DNA of 64,000 nt, from positions 1 through 64,000 of the forward strand of contig DAOPZY010000013.1 of NCBI GenBank assembly GCA_035353615.1. Reading direction: 5' to 3'. This DNA comes from CAXXOK01 sp035353615 (GTDB taxonomy: Bacteria > Bacillota > Clostridia > Christensenellales > Aristaeellaceae). Of this stretch, positions 1-8,551 are shown piece by piece; position 1 is the stretch's first letter; the number at the start of each line of letters is the position of its first letter. Both the position numbers and the translations under genes were made by a program. A model generated the notes under the pieces. It ran no database searches and was not told where the DNA came from. It was given only the letters and a program-made list of their open reading frames with translations.

Positions 1-1019
1 TCGGAGAAGAACTTGATGGTGCGAACCATCTGGCTGGTGTAGCTGTTTTCGTTGTCATACCAGGCAACGGTCTGCACCTGATAGGTGTCGTCGTCGATCT
101 TGGTCACCATAGTCTGGGTGGCGTCGAACAGCGAGCCAAAACGCATGCCGATGACGTCGGAAGAAACGATCTGCTCCTCGGTGTAGCCAAAGCTCTCGGA
201 GGAAGCGGCTTTCATCGCGGCGTTAATAGAATCCTTGGTGATATCCTTGCCCTTCACTACCGCCACAAGGATCGTGGTGGAGCCGGTGGGCACGGGCACG
301 CGCTGCGCGGAGCCGATCAGCTTGCCGTTCAGTTCCGGGATGACCAAGCCGATAGCCTTGGCGGCGCCGGTGGAGTTGGGCACGATGTTGGCAGCGCCGG
401 CGCGGGCACGGCGGAGGTCGCCGTTGCGGTGCGGGCCGTCCAGAATCATCTGGTCGCCGGTGTAGGCATGCACGGTGGTCATGATGCCGCTCACGATGGG
501 GTAAGTATCATTGAGGGTCTTGGCCATGGGCGCAAGGCAGTTGGTGGTGCAGGAAGCGGCGGAAATGATCTTGTCTTCCGGGGTCAGGGTGTCTTCATTG
601 ACGCTGAAAACGATGGTCTTGAGATCGTTGCCGGCAGGCGCGGAAATAACGACCTTCTTGGCGCCAGCGTCGATGTGCGCCTGGCTCTTGTCCTTGCTGG
701 TGTAGAAGCCGGTGCACTCCAGCACAACGTCCACATCCAGTTTGCCCCAGGGCGCTTCTTTGGCGTCCTTGACCGCGTAGATTTTGATCTCTTTGCCATC
801 CACAATGATGGAATCGGCGGTGGCGGACACCGTGTGCTTATTTTCGCCAAATTTGCCGCAGAAGGAGCCCTGCGCGGTATCATACTTGAGCAGGTGAGCC
901 AGCATCGCCGGGCTGGTAAGATCGTTGATCGCCACCACTTCGTAACCGGGCGCGTCGAACATCTGACGGAAAGCAAGACGGCCGATGCGGCCGAAACCGT
1001 TAATAGCTACTTTGACCAT
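1..1019 (-). CDS. gapA: Glyceraldehyde-3-phosphate dehydrogenase (3' end cut by window edge)
   Basis: Phosphorylating GAPDH, the cytoplasmic glycolytic enzyme that makes 1,3-bisphosphoglycerate with NAD(P). The first residues hold the dinucleotide-binding glycine motif NGFGRIGR (7-14). The catalytic cysteine lies in ASCTTNC at residue 157, and the catalytic-domain segments HAYTGDQ, RRARAGAANIVP and VAWYDNE follow. About 339 codons are visible, so only the C-terminus is missing beyond base 1. The ATG at 1017-1019 has an AGGAGGAG ribosome-binding site seven bases upstream. A good sigma-A promoter lies about 50 bases upstream and no gene is fused to it, so it is probably the first or only gene of its transcript. 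Confidence 0.97.
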   Translation of the reverse strand, partial: MVKVAINGFGRIGRLAFRQMFDAPGYEVVAINDLTSPAMLAHLLKYDTAQGSFCGKFGENKHTVSATADSIIVDGKEIKIYAVKDAKEAPWGKLDVDVVLECTGFYTSKDKSQAHIDAGAKKVVISAPAGNDLKTIVFSVNEDTLTPEDKIISAASCTTNCLAPMAKTLNDTYPIVSGIMTTVHAYTGDQMILDGPHRNGDLRRARAGAANIVPNSTGAAKAIGLVIPELNGKLIGSAQRVPVPTGSTTILVAVVKGKDITKDSINAAMKAASSESFGYTEEQIVSSDVIGMRFGSLFDATQTMVTKIDDDTYQVQTVAWYDNENSYTSQMVRTIKFFS

Positions 1020-1069
1020 TGAGAATCTCCTCCTGACAGCTCGTGTCAACTTAATGTGTTACCTTATGT

Positions 1070-1098
1070 ATTGTACCCAAAACTTACTGTCATTGCAA
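1070..1098 (-). promoter_or_regulatory. Sigma-A promoter of gapA
   Basis: On the minus strand, a -35 TTGCAA (1093-1098), a 17-base spacer and a -10 TACAAT (1070-1075) precede the gapA ribosome-binding site. Confidence 0.7.
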
Positions 1099-1159
1099 GT
1101 AGGCGGGTTACTTTTTTGCGCTTTTTTGTTAATTTAATAACAAAAGCATCGGCTACGCC

Positions 1160-2275
1160 TCAGCCCAGCGCCTCCGGGTTCAGGCACTGCAATTCCTGCG
1201 GCACAAACAGGCCGTCCTTGCGCACAAGCTCGTCATCCAGCCAGATTTCGCCGCCGCCGTATTCCGGCCGCTGGATGCACACCAGGTCCCAATGCACGCT
1301 GCTGTGGTTGCCGTTGGGGCACTCGTCGTAGCAATGGCCGGGGGTAAAGTGGAACGACCCGGCAATTTTTTCGTCAAACAGCGTATCCTGCATGGGCACG
1401 GTCACAAACGGATTCAGGCCAAAAGAAAACTCGCCCACATAGCGCGCGCCCTCGTCGGTGTCAAAAATCTGGTTGATGCGCTGGGTGTCGCTGCTGGTGG
1501 CTTCCACAATTTTCCCATCCCGGAAAACCAGCCGGATATCGCTGAACACATTACCCATGTACAAGCTGGGGGTATTGTAGCTGAGCACGCCGTTCACGCT
1601 GTCGCGTACCGGCGCGGTAAACACTTCCCCATCCGGAATGTTCAGCTTTCCATCGCACTTAATGGCGGGCATTCCCTTGATGGAAAAGCGGAGGTCCGTA
1701 CCCTTGCCCAGAATATGCACCTGATCGGCCCGTTCCATCCGGGCGGCCAGATGGTCCATCGCGGCGCTCATTTTGGCGTAATCCAGGGTGCACACGTTAA
1801 AGTAGTAATCTTCAAACGCTTCCAGGCTCATTTTAGCGGCCTGCGCCATGCCGGGGGTCGGGTAGCGCAACACCACCCAGCGGGTTTGCGGCACGCGGAT
1901 TTTGCCGTGAACCAGCGCGCTGTAATGCTTGCTGAACAGCGCCGTCTGTTCGGCGCTTACGTCGGAGGTTTCAAAGCCGTTTTCATTGGCGCGGATGCCG
2001 ATATAGGCGTTCATCTGCCGCATCAGGGCCGCGTCCTGTTCCGCCTCAAAGGCCCACTTTTCCATGCTGGCGCCGCGCATCAGCGCCCGCTGCACCGTCA
2101 TGTCGCGCAGGCGGACAATCGGCTCCGCGCCCGCAGCATAGGCTTCTTCCACAAGGGTAGCCACCAGCTCCGGCTGATGTCCGAACATTTCAATCAGTAC
2201 CCGCTGACCCTTCGTGAGCCCGCACGAGTAGTGGATCAGTTGGCGGCAAAGCTTCCGTACCCGAGGATCCTTCAT
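1160..2275 (-). CDS. M29-family metallo-aminopeptidase (AmpS/PepS type)
   Basis: A 371-residue protein resembling the M29 thermophilic aminopeptidase family, cytoplasmic enzymes with two metal ions that remove N-terminal residues from peptides. The family features I can see are the N-terminal CGLTKGQRVLIE segment and the C-terminal metal-site region GNHSSVHWDLV, with His and Asp near residues 328 and 330. The ATG at 2273-2275 has an AAGGAGAAG site in front. The upstream acyltransferase frame runs on for 86 bases inside this gene, so translation of the two may be coupled. The length is close to the family norm of 370-410. It is probably the last gene of a four-gene minus-strand set. Confidence 0.88.
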   Translation of the reverse strand: MKDPRVRKLCRQLIHYSCGLTKGQRVLIEMFGHQPELVATLVEEAYAAGAEPIVRLRDMTVQRALMRGASMEKWAFEAEQDAALMRQMNAYIGIRANENGFETSDVSAEQTALFSKHYSALVHGKIRVPQTRWVVLRYPTPGMAQAAKMSLEAFEDYYFNVCTLDYAKMSAAMDHLAARMERADQVHILGKGTDLRFSIKGMPAIKCDGKLNIPDGEVFTAPVRDSVNGVLSYNTPSLYMGNVFSDIRLVFRDGKIVEATSSDTQRINQIFDTDEGARYVGEFSFGLNPFVTVPMQDTLFDEKIAGSFHFTPGHCYDECPNGNHSSVHWDLVCIQRPEYGGGEIWLDDELVRKDGLFVPQELQCLNPEALG

Positions 2276-3485
2276 GGTTCTTCTTCTCCTTGTTTTGGTG
2301 GTATTGTATGCGCAGGCGTTCCATTCGCCTCGCGGCGGGCTGCTCCACGCCAAAGGTGGCGGCCATGGCCACGAGGAGGGAAACCGCGAAGCATAGCAGC
2401 GTAAAAATCACCTGCAGCTGCGGATCGCTTTGCAGCGTCGCGGGAAACAGGCGGTGCGCCATCTGCACGCATAACACCTGATGCCAAAGGTACAGGTTGA
2501 ATGAAATCGTCGCTAAAAACCGCATCAGGCGGTTATCCAAAAGCTTTTGCAACGCGCGGGGCATGAAGGCTGCCGACAGCATGAGCAGCAGCATCGTGAG
2601 CGCCAGCGGCAGGCGGAGCAGCCACTGCCACAGATGCAGTTGGGTTTGCCCGGCAAGGCCTCCGTCGCTTTGCAGCCGAAGAATCCCCGCCAGCAGCCAA
2701 CACCCGGCTGCAAACAGCGCTGCCGACGCAACGGCCGTCACGCGGCGCGCCGGGTCCCGGGCCGGCAAACCCCGCAGCCAACGGTCCAACCGCACATACA
2801 GGATCGCGCCCAGCATCCCAAGCGCATACACATCCAAAAGCGCCGGCAGCTGGTTGACCCACATGGCCAGCTCGACGTTCGCGCCCGCTACCAGCAGCCG
2901 GAACAGAATGCCGGCCGCGCCCATGGCGCACAGCGTAAGCGCCGGCTTGCGGCGCATCGCCTTGACCAGCGCCGGGAAAATCAGATAAAACTGCACTTCA
3001 ATGGCAACGGTCCACAGCACGCCGTTGATGGGGGTAAACAGATAGGTTTGCTGAAAAAACGTAAAGGTGAAGGTCAGGTGGGTGAGCACGTCAAAATTGC
3101 GGCTCGCCGCGTCCCGGTAGGCCCCGCTGGGCAGCGCAAAGGCAAACAGCATCACAATCACCGACACCAGATAGGAAGGCGCGATGCGCGTCAGCCGGTT
3201 CCAGTAAAACCGCTTGGCGGATACCACCGGCGCGCCGTACGCCGCCTGCCGGGCGTGGGGCAGGTACAGCAGAAAACCGCTGAGCAAAATCATGCCGTCC
3301 ACAAACAGGTAGCTGGAGCGCGTCCAAAAATCAAAATCCAATGAAATGCCAAACAGCGTCGCGTATTGCCCCAGCCATCCCTGCTGCCAGAAATGGTAAT
3401 TGCACACAAACAGCACCATCAGCGCCCGAAAACCGTACAGCACGCCAATGGTTTGCGACGCATGCCTGCGGGTTTCAGCTTGCAC
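2190..3485 (-). CDS. Acyltransferase family 3 (AT3) membrane protein
   Basis: An integral membrane O-acyltransferase of about 431 residues with roughly ten hydrophobic segments. The N-terminal stretch GFRALMVLFVCNYHF carries the R-x10-H motif of AT3 proteins, which transfer acetyl or other acyl groups to cell-surface glycans or lipids. The substrate cannot be read from sequence. The chosen start is GTG at 3483-3485, because GGGAGG lies six bases ahead and an upstream start would lie inside the preceding TPR gene. It overlaps that gene by 11 bases. At its other end a polar tail of about 28 residues overlaps the aminopeptidase start by 86 bases, which is unusual; the tail looks unlike the membrane domain. 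Confidence 0.85.
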   Translation of the reverse strand: MQAETRRHASQTIGVLYGFRALMVLFVCNYHFWQQGWLGQYATLFGISLDFDFWTRSSYLFVDGMILLSGFLLYLPHARQAAYGAPVVSAKRFYWNRLTRIAPSYLVSVIVMLFAFALPSGAYRDAASRNFDVLTHLTFTFTFFQQTYLFTPINGVLWTVAIEVQFYLIFPALVKAMRRKPALTLCAMGAAGILFRLLVAGANVELAMWVNQLPALLDVYALGMLGAILYVRLDRWLRGLPARDPARRVTAVASAALFAAGCWLLAGILRLQSDGGLAGQTQLHLWQWLLRLPLALTMLLLMLSAAFMPRALQKLLDNRLMRFLATISFNLYLWHQVLCVQMAHRLFPATLQSDPQLQVIFTLLCFAVSLLVAMAATFGVEQPAARRMERLRIQYHQNKEKKNHEGSSGTEALPPTDPLLVRAHEGSAGTD

Positions 3486-6378
3486 TGCTAACCTCCCAGG
3501 TATCGGCAGTCGGCGTAGGCGCGGGGGTTGCGGCAGGCGCGGCCGGGGCCGCCGTTGCATCGGGGGTTACGCGGTTCAGCTGGTACACCATGTTCTGCCC
3601 ATCCGCCAGCACGCGAAGCGAAAGCGAATCCTCCGTGAGCGTCGTCAGCTTATGGGTCAGCGTCATGGTATCGGCGGTTTGCCCAGTTTTCAGGCCATAG
3701 CCATCCACGGAAAAATACAGCTCATCCCCAAAGAGCGTGCAGGTGCCGTCCGCCCGGAACTCGGCTTCCCGGCTTCCGTCCGCGTTGCGCCACAGGCCCA
3801 GGATCAGGTAGCTTCTGCGTTGCAGCTTTTTGGTGGCAACATCGCGGTAGTTCGGTATTTTTTGATAGTAAGGCAAGGCTTCGTAAGGTTTGCCTGCGTT
3901 ATACAGCTCCTCGGCATAGCGGTAGCAGGCTTCCTCGTACATGCCGCTCAGGTCGCGGTACGCCGCGGGCAGGTTGGTGGCGTCAAAGCCTTCCAGCGTA
4001 TCCGCCACGGTTTTCCAGTTGCCCGATTCATAGGCCGCGCGGGCCGGTATGGCGTAGCGGTCATACGCCTGCGTGTTGCTTTCTTCCGCCTTCGCGGCCG
4101 CGTCCTGATAGTCCCCCAGCGCCCCAAACAGCGCCGCGGCGGTGCGGTAATCCCCGGAGTCCATGGCCTGCGTTGCCAGCTGGTACTGAACGGCCTGATA
4201 GTTCTCCTTCGCAGTGCCGTAATCGCCCAGAGCCGCGTACAGCGTCGCCGCCTTTTGCAGGTCGCCCGCCGCCTGCGCTTTGGCGGCTTCCCCCATGGTG
4301 ATTTCGCTCAGTTGGTTTTTCGCGTCCGTGTTGTCGGTCAGGCCCTTGAGCAGGTTCGCGGCCGCGTCCGCGTCGCCGGAGGTTTTCAGGCTCAGCGCCA
4401 GCTCATAGGTCGCGGCTTCCAGCTGCTTTTTACTGTCTTTGTACGCGCCAAGCGACGTAAAGCTCTCGATGGCCTTTTGATAATCCTTCGCTTCCATTGC
4501 GGCGGCCGCGACGGCGTACAGGCACTGTTTCAGCTTATCGGCGCTATCTTTATAGGAGCCAAGCGCCTGATACAGCGGGATCGCGTTTTCATACTCGCCT
4601 GCGCTAAAGGCCGCCTCCGCCTGCGTGTAGCGCAGCTTGCGCAGCTGCGTAGCGGCGTCGCGGTAATCGCCCAGCGCCTGGTACTGGTCGATGGCCTCCT
4701 GCGTTTTGCCCTCGTCCGCGTACTTGGCCGCCAGCCGGTAACGGCATTCCTCCAACAGTTCTGCGGCGCTCGTGTGCTTGGGGATGGTCACCAGCAAAGC
4801 GACGGCCTGTTCATCCTCACCGGAGGATGCAAGCGCCTGCGCCTGCCGGTACACGCACTCCCACGCAAGGGTTTCGCTGTCCAGATAGGGCACGATGCGC
4901 TGGTACAGCTCCGCCGCCTTGGCATAATCCCCCGCGTTCATGCGCTCGCGCGCCAGCTCGTACAGGCTGTTGTTGGCTTTCAGCGGCGCGTCCTGATATT
5001 CGCCCGCCTGCTGGTACAGCGTGCCTGCCGCCTCATAATCGCCTTCCTGCTGCTTTTGCTCCGCCAGCTGGTAGCTGGCCTGTTGGTACAGCTGCGCCGC
5101 GTCCTCGGTGTCGCCCGCCGCGTCGAACATGGCGATGGCCGTGGTCAGGTCGTTCTGATCCATCGCGGCTTTTCCCAGCTGATAATCGCACATCAGCGCG
5201 CGCTGCGCCGCGTCGCGGTAGTTTCCCAAATCGGAAAACAGGATTCGCGCGGCCGTGTAGCTTTCGCCCTCATACAGCTTCTGCGCCTGAAGGTATTGCG
5301 TTTCCGTGAGCAAAGCGGCGCTGTCCTGATAATCCCCCAGCGCCTGAAACACATCGGCCGCCTGTTCGTACAGGGCCGCGTCCATTTCCAGCTTGCCAAG
5401 GGCGTAGCGCGTTTGCTGATTCAGCGCCGCGCTATCCTGATAATCCCCCAACTGGGCGTACAGCTCCGCCGCCTTTTGCATGCCGGCTTGCGTTGCCTCG
5501 GCCGCGTAAACGCCGGCCTGGCGGTAATCGCATTCCAGCATCAGCGACTTTGCGTCGCCATAATCCCCCATTTGCGAAAGAGCGGCGCGCGCTTCGGTAT
5601 ACGAGCCGCTATCCAAAAGCGCGGTGGCGCGCGCGTAGCGGATGGCCGGCAGGCCCCATAAAAGCAAGGCGGCTATCGCCAGCGCAAGTCCCGACGCTGC
5701 CACGCCCGCAACCTTGGAGGTTTTCTTTTTTCTGATTTCGCGCAGGCGCGCTTTTTCTCGCTCCTCCGCCAGACGGCTCGCATCCTCCCGCGCCGCCTTG
5801 GCCACATCGCGCAATTTCTGCTCGTGCACCGCAATCAGCTGATCCACGTTTTCCCGCGAGCAGGTGGCAAACACGGAATCGCGCCTGCGCTCGCAACGGC
5901 AGCAGCGGTCGCTGTGCAAATCGTTGGCGCGGCCGCACACGCATACCCACACGTGCGCCTGCTCCTGCGGATAACCCACCGCGTCCGGCCCGGCGACAAA
6001 ACGCAGCTGATCCAGCCTGCGCCCGGCCGGCAAGGCGTTGGGGCGGTATTCGGTCAGGGCCGCGCCGCCGCGCCGCCACACGGTCGCATCGTCAAACCAG
6101 ACTTTTTCAATCACCAGCTCGCTGGTTTTCACACCCTCCCACTGCGAGGGCAAAAGCGTGATTGTAAAACGCTCGCCCGTGCCCGCGTTCAGGCCCTGCA
6201 CGCGTTCCACCTGCCGAAACAGCAGCTTCTCGCCCTCGCCGTAACAGATCAGCGTGGTTTGCACGGAAATAACCACCTTGTCGCTCAGGTTATTGAGCAT
6301 GAAGGTGCATTCCGGGGTCGCGTCCGTCGGGGTGGTATACTGCCACAGTTCAACAGGGCAGGTCAGATCAATTTTCAT
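3475..6378 (-). CDS. Zinc-ribbon, single-TM, TPR-like repeat protein
   Basis: A 967-residue protein with four visible parts. Residues 1-140 form a beta-rich domain I do not recognise. A cysteine cluster follows (C146, C148, C159, C160, C162), likely a zinc ribbon. A charged coiled-coil stretch (about 175-222) leads to one membrane helix (223-246). About 15 TPR-like repeats of 35-45 residues fill the next 600 residues, most ending in a GDYxDA/S turn. The C-terminus (about 855-967) holds a small ILGLW domain and an Ala/Pro/Thr tail. The layout suggests a cytoplasmic N-terminus and an exposed repeat scaffold. The ATG at 6376-6378 has GGAGG eight bases ahead. The function is unknown; the acyltransferase next door hints at envelope work. 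Confidence 0.82.
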   Translation of the reverse strand: MKIDLTCPVELWQYTTPTDATPECTFMLNNLSDKVVISVQTTLICYGEGEKLLFRQVERVQGLNAGTGERFTITLLPSQWEGVKTSELVIEKVWFDDATVWRRGGAALTEYRPNALPAGRRLDQLRFVAGPDAVGYPQEQAHVWVCVCGRANDLHSDRCCRCERRRDSVFATCSRENVDQLIAVHEQKLRDVAKAAREDASRLAEEREKARLREIRKKKTSKVAGVAASGLALAIAALLLWGLPAIRYARATALLDSGSYTEARAALSQMGDYGDAKSLMLECDYRQAGVYAAEATQAGMQKAAELYAQLGDYQDSAALNQQTRYALGKLEMDAALYEQAADVFQALGDYQDSAALLTETQYLQAQKLYEGESYTAARILFSDLGNYRDAAQRALMCDYQLGKAAMDQNDLTTAIAMFDAAGDTEDAAQLYQQASYQLAEQKQQEGDYEAAGTLYQQAGEYQDAPLKANNSLYELARERMNAGDYAKAAELYQRIVPYLDSETLAWECVYRQAQALASSGEDEQAVALLVTIPKHTSAAELLEECRYRLAAKYADEGKTQEAIDQYQALGDYRDAATQLRKLRYTQAEAAFSAGEYENAIPLYQALGSYKDSADKLKQCLYAVAAAAMEAKDYQKAIESFTSLGAYKDSKKQLEAATYELALSLKTSGDADAAANLLKGLTDNTDAKNQLSEITMGEAAKAQAAGDLQKAATLYAALGDYGTAKENYQAVQYQLATQAMDSGDYRTAAALFGALGDYQDAAAKAEESNTQAYDRYAIPARAAYESGNWKTVADTLEGFDATNLPAAYRDLSGMYEEACYRYAEELYNAGKPYEALPYYQKIPNYRDVATKKLQRRSYLILGLWRNADGSREAEFRADGTCTLFGDELYFSVDGYGLKTGQTADTMTLTHKLTTLTEDSLSLRVLADGQNMVYQLNRVTPDATAAPAAPAATPAPTPTADTWEVSSAS

Positions 6379-6407
6379 CCGGTATCCCTCCAAGGTATTC
6401 CTGCCGC

Positions 6408-7592
6408 CTAAAAACGATACAGCATGATCTCGGCAAGCTTCGCGTCCGTAAAGGTCAGGTGCAGCGCAACCTGCACGGTCGCGCCGTCCGTGTCGGTCCA
6501 CACGGCGGCATACCGGAGCGTCGCATCCTGTCCGGTCTGCTCCAGAGTGCCGTAAGGCGGGTTTTGCCCGTCGCCGTACAGCAGCGCGGCCGATCCGCTT
6601 ACCGCGCCCGTGCCGTCGCACCGGAACAGCTCCAGCACCTTATCCAGCGCGCCGCCCAGCATGAGGCCGCGCGGGCCGATGCGGTCGCCGCTCCGCAGGG
6701 TCAGCGATTCCAGCCTGGGGTTCTGCTTTTGCTGATCCATCCCGAAAACTAGCGTCGCGTCGGGAAAAACGAGGGTGTGCAGCCAGGCGTTCTGTTCATC
6801 CTGCGCCCATTCCTCGCCGGTAAAATCGCCAAAGACCATTCCCGCGCCCTTTTCCGTGAGCGTTATCACATCCATGCCGCCAAACTTCATATCGCGCGCC
6901 CCGAAGGGTTCGGCGTCGCTTTGAACGGTTACGCCCGCCACGCCCTGATCCGCGCCGGCGGTCGGTACGCCGCCAACCGCCGCAAGGTTGCTTTCCACCT
7001 CGGTTTGGTCAATCGTCCGGTTCAGCCCGTAAATACGGATGGCGTCCACAAGCCCGGCGTTCAGCGTGTACAGGATGCCAGTATCGGTATAACGGCCCGC
7101 GCCCACGCCGGCATGGATGGCGCACCGCACGCTTTGCAGCTGGTCGCCGCTGCGCTGCGCCCAAGCCCAGTAGGCCGAATCCGGCAGCTGGTTTAGCACA
7201 TACAGGGGCGCGAAGGTATCGTCCCCCGCAAGCGTCGGGTTCTGCCAGCCATAGGCGGCCAGCAGCATCGATTCCGGCGCGCCTAACCGAATGCCGCGCG
7301 GCATATCCAGCGCCTCATCCGTTACGGCAACCGCCTGCAACTTGCTTTGCGCGTTCAGCGTTGGCTGGTTGTAATACAGCGTGGCCGTCGGGTACATCAG
7401 CGCGTAGCCGTCGTCGGTCAGCGATTCCTCGCCCACCGGCGCGTTCAGGGGTTGCACGCCCACGGTGCTCAGCAGCAGCTTGTTCAGCCATGCGCTCAGC
7501 TCGGTTTCCGTAAGCACCCCCGCCTCGTCGGCCAGCGCCGATGTGCAAAGCAGGAGCAACGCGACCGCCAGCGGCAGAAAAAACCGTTTCAT
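6408..7592 (-). CDS. Secreted protein of unknown function with two related segments
   Basis: A 394-residue protein with a clear signal peptide (KR, hydrophobic core, cleavage after about residue 21 at SALA). No lipobox or anchoring motif is evident. Two segments resemble each other: DMPRGIRLGAPESMLLAAYG in the first half and a GPRGLMLGGALDKVLELF segment in the second. Each looks like the start of a small alpha/beta repeat of the kind seen in BLIP/SmpA-like exported proteins, although I cannot assign a family. The ATG at 7590-7592 fits AAAGGAG ten bases ahead; an ATG three codons upstream is too close to that site. It lies 29 bases before the TPR gene and is probably the first gene of that operon. 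Confidence 0.75.
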   Translation of the reverse strand: MKRFFLPLAVALLLLCTSALADEAGVLTETELSAWLNKLLLSTVGVQPLNAPVGEESLTDDGYALMYPTATLYYNQPTLNAQSKLQAVAVTDEALDMPRGIRLGAPESMLLAAYGWQNPTLAGDDTFAPLYVLNQLPDSAYWAWAQRSGDQLQSVRCAIHAGVGAGRYTDTGILYTLNAGLVDAIRIYGLNRTIDQTEVESNLAAVGGVPTAGADQGVAGVTVQSDAEPFGARDMKFGGMDVITLTEKGAGMVFGDFTGEEWAQDEQNAWLHTLVFPDATLVFGMDQQKQNPRLESLTLRSGDRIGPRGLMLGGALDKVLELFRCDGTGAVSGSAALLYGDGQNPPYGTLEQTGQDATLRYAAVWTDTDGATVQVALHLTFTDAKLAEIMLYRF

Positions 7593-7647
7593 GAGGGGCA
7601 TGCTCCTTTCTCCGGGGAACCGTTCAGACCATAAACTTTCATCTTTT

Positions 7648-7676
7648 ATTGTACATGAATCCGCCGGTTCTGTACA
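7648..7676 (-). promoter_or_regulatory. Promoter of the secreted protein/TPR/acyltransferase/aminopeptidase set
   Basis: Minus strand: -35-like TGTACA (7671-7676), 17-base spacer, -10 TACAAT (7648-7653). The -35 matches the consensus at only four positions. Confidence 0.45.
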
Positions 7677-7851
7677 CCCTTTCGGGTAAAATTTGCAGGT
7701 TGGAAGCCGTTTCTGCAAAGGTCTCGACCACTTTTGCCCTCCGCCCGGGCGGGCGGCGGAGCGGGCGCGCCCCATCGCGGGTTTCTGACCCGCGCATTGC
7801 GTAAAAACGAACCGCCGCGCCCGCGCAAGGGGTGCGCAGGCGGTGTAAATA

Positions 7852-7860
7852 TGGTATACT
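7852..7860 (+). promoter_or_regulatory. Extended -10 promoter of the DUF6483/ABC-F pair
   Basis: TGG followed by TATACT (7855-7860) makes an extended -10 element. No convincing -35 is present. The start codon is at 7895. Confidence 0.45.
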
Positions 7861-7894
7861 GGTATCTGTGTTTGCCACCGGGAGGAGGATCGCC

Positions 7895-8551
7895 ATGGAT
7901 TTTGAAAAGGATTACATCATGCGGATGATCCATATGCTGGGCGATCTGATGCGCCGCGTTCTTGAGCGGGTGGACCGGCGCGAGCGCGCCGAGATGCTCA
8001 ACAGCGCCTGCCGCGAAACCTGCGGCATGACGCTGGAAGCCGGCGAGGTGCTGGGCGCGCAAAGCCTGATTGATATGCTCGCGCCCATCCCCCGGCTGAT
8101 GATGAGCGAACTGCTCGCGGCCAAAGCCGAAGCCCTTGAGCTTTTACCGGAGGATGCCGACGCTCTCGCGCTCCAATCGCTCCGGCTGCTGGCCTCGCTG
8201 AGCGCCGAAGGGCACCTGTGCGAGCTTCGGGCGCAAAGGCTGACCGATTTGAAAGCCCGCGTGCTTCCCTTGCTGAATGGGGAGGACCTCATGGCCTGCG
8301 CCCGGTTTTTTGCTCAGGCGGAACGGTTTGACGAAATGGAGGACGCGCTCTTTGAGGCGTTGCCCCTGTGCGCGCCCGAAACCCGGGAGGCCGCCCGGCA
8401 GGAGGCAATCCTCCTGTTGCGGCAAGCCGCCAAGGCCGGCGAGCAAAGCCTCGCCCTGTGCCACATGACCGCGCATGAACTGCGCGAATCCGCCCGCGAG
8501 CTGGAAACCCTGCCCGACGATACTGCACACGAACAGGAGAATTCCGTATGA
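7895..8551 (+). CDS. DUF6483-like protein
   Basis: A 218-residue helical protein whose first residues, FEKDYIMRMIHMLGDLMRR, match the opening of DUF6483 proteins as I know them from Clostridia. The rest is Ala/Leu/Glu-rich helix, possibly TPR-like, without catalytic motifs or membrane segments. The ATG at 7895 has a GGAGGAGG site six bases upstream. The stop overlaps the start of the ABC-F gene by four bases (ATGA), so the two are translationally coupled. The family has no function known to me, and a role beside a ribosome-associated ATPase is only an inference from context. Confidence 0.75.
   Translation: MDFEKDYIMRMIHMLGDLMRRVLERVDRRERAEMLNSACRETCGMTLEAGEVLGAQSLIDMLAPIPRLMMSELLAAKAEALELLPEDADALALQSLRLLASLSAEGHLCELRAQRLTDLKARVLPLLNGEDLMACARFFAQAERFDEMEDALFEALPLCAPETREAARQEAILLLRQAAKAGEQSLALCHMTAHELRESARELETLPDDTAHEQENSV

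Noticed and set aside
3400..5661. Long plus-strand open frame (over 750 codons) opposite the TPR gene
   Set aside because: It is an antisense by-product of GC-rich codon use in the repeat protein; composition is Arg/Val/Gln-skewed without domains and lacks a proper start site.
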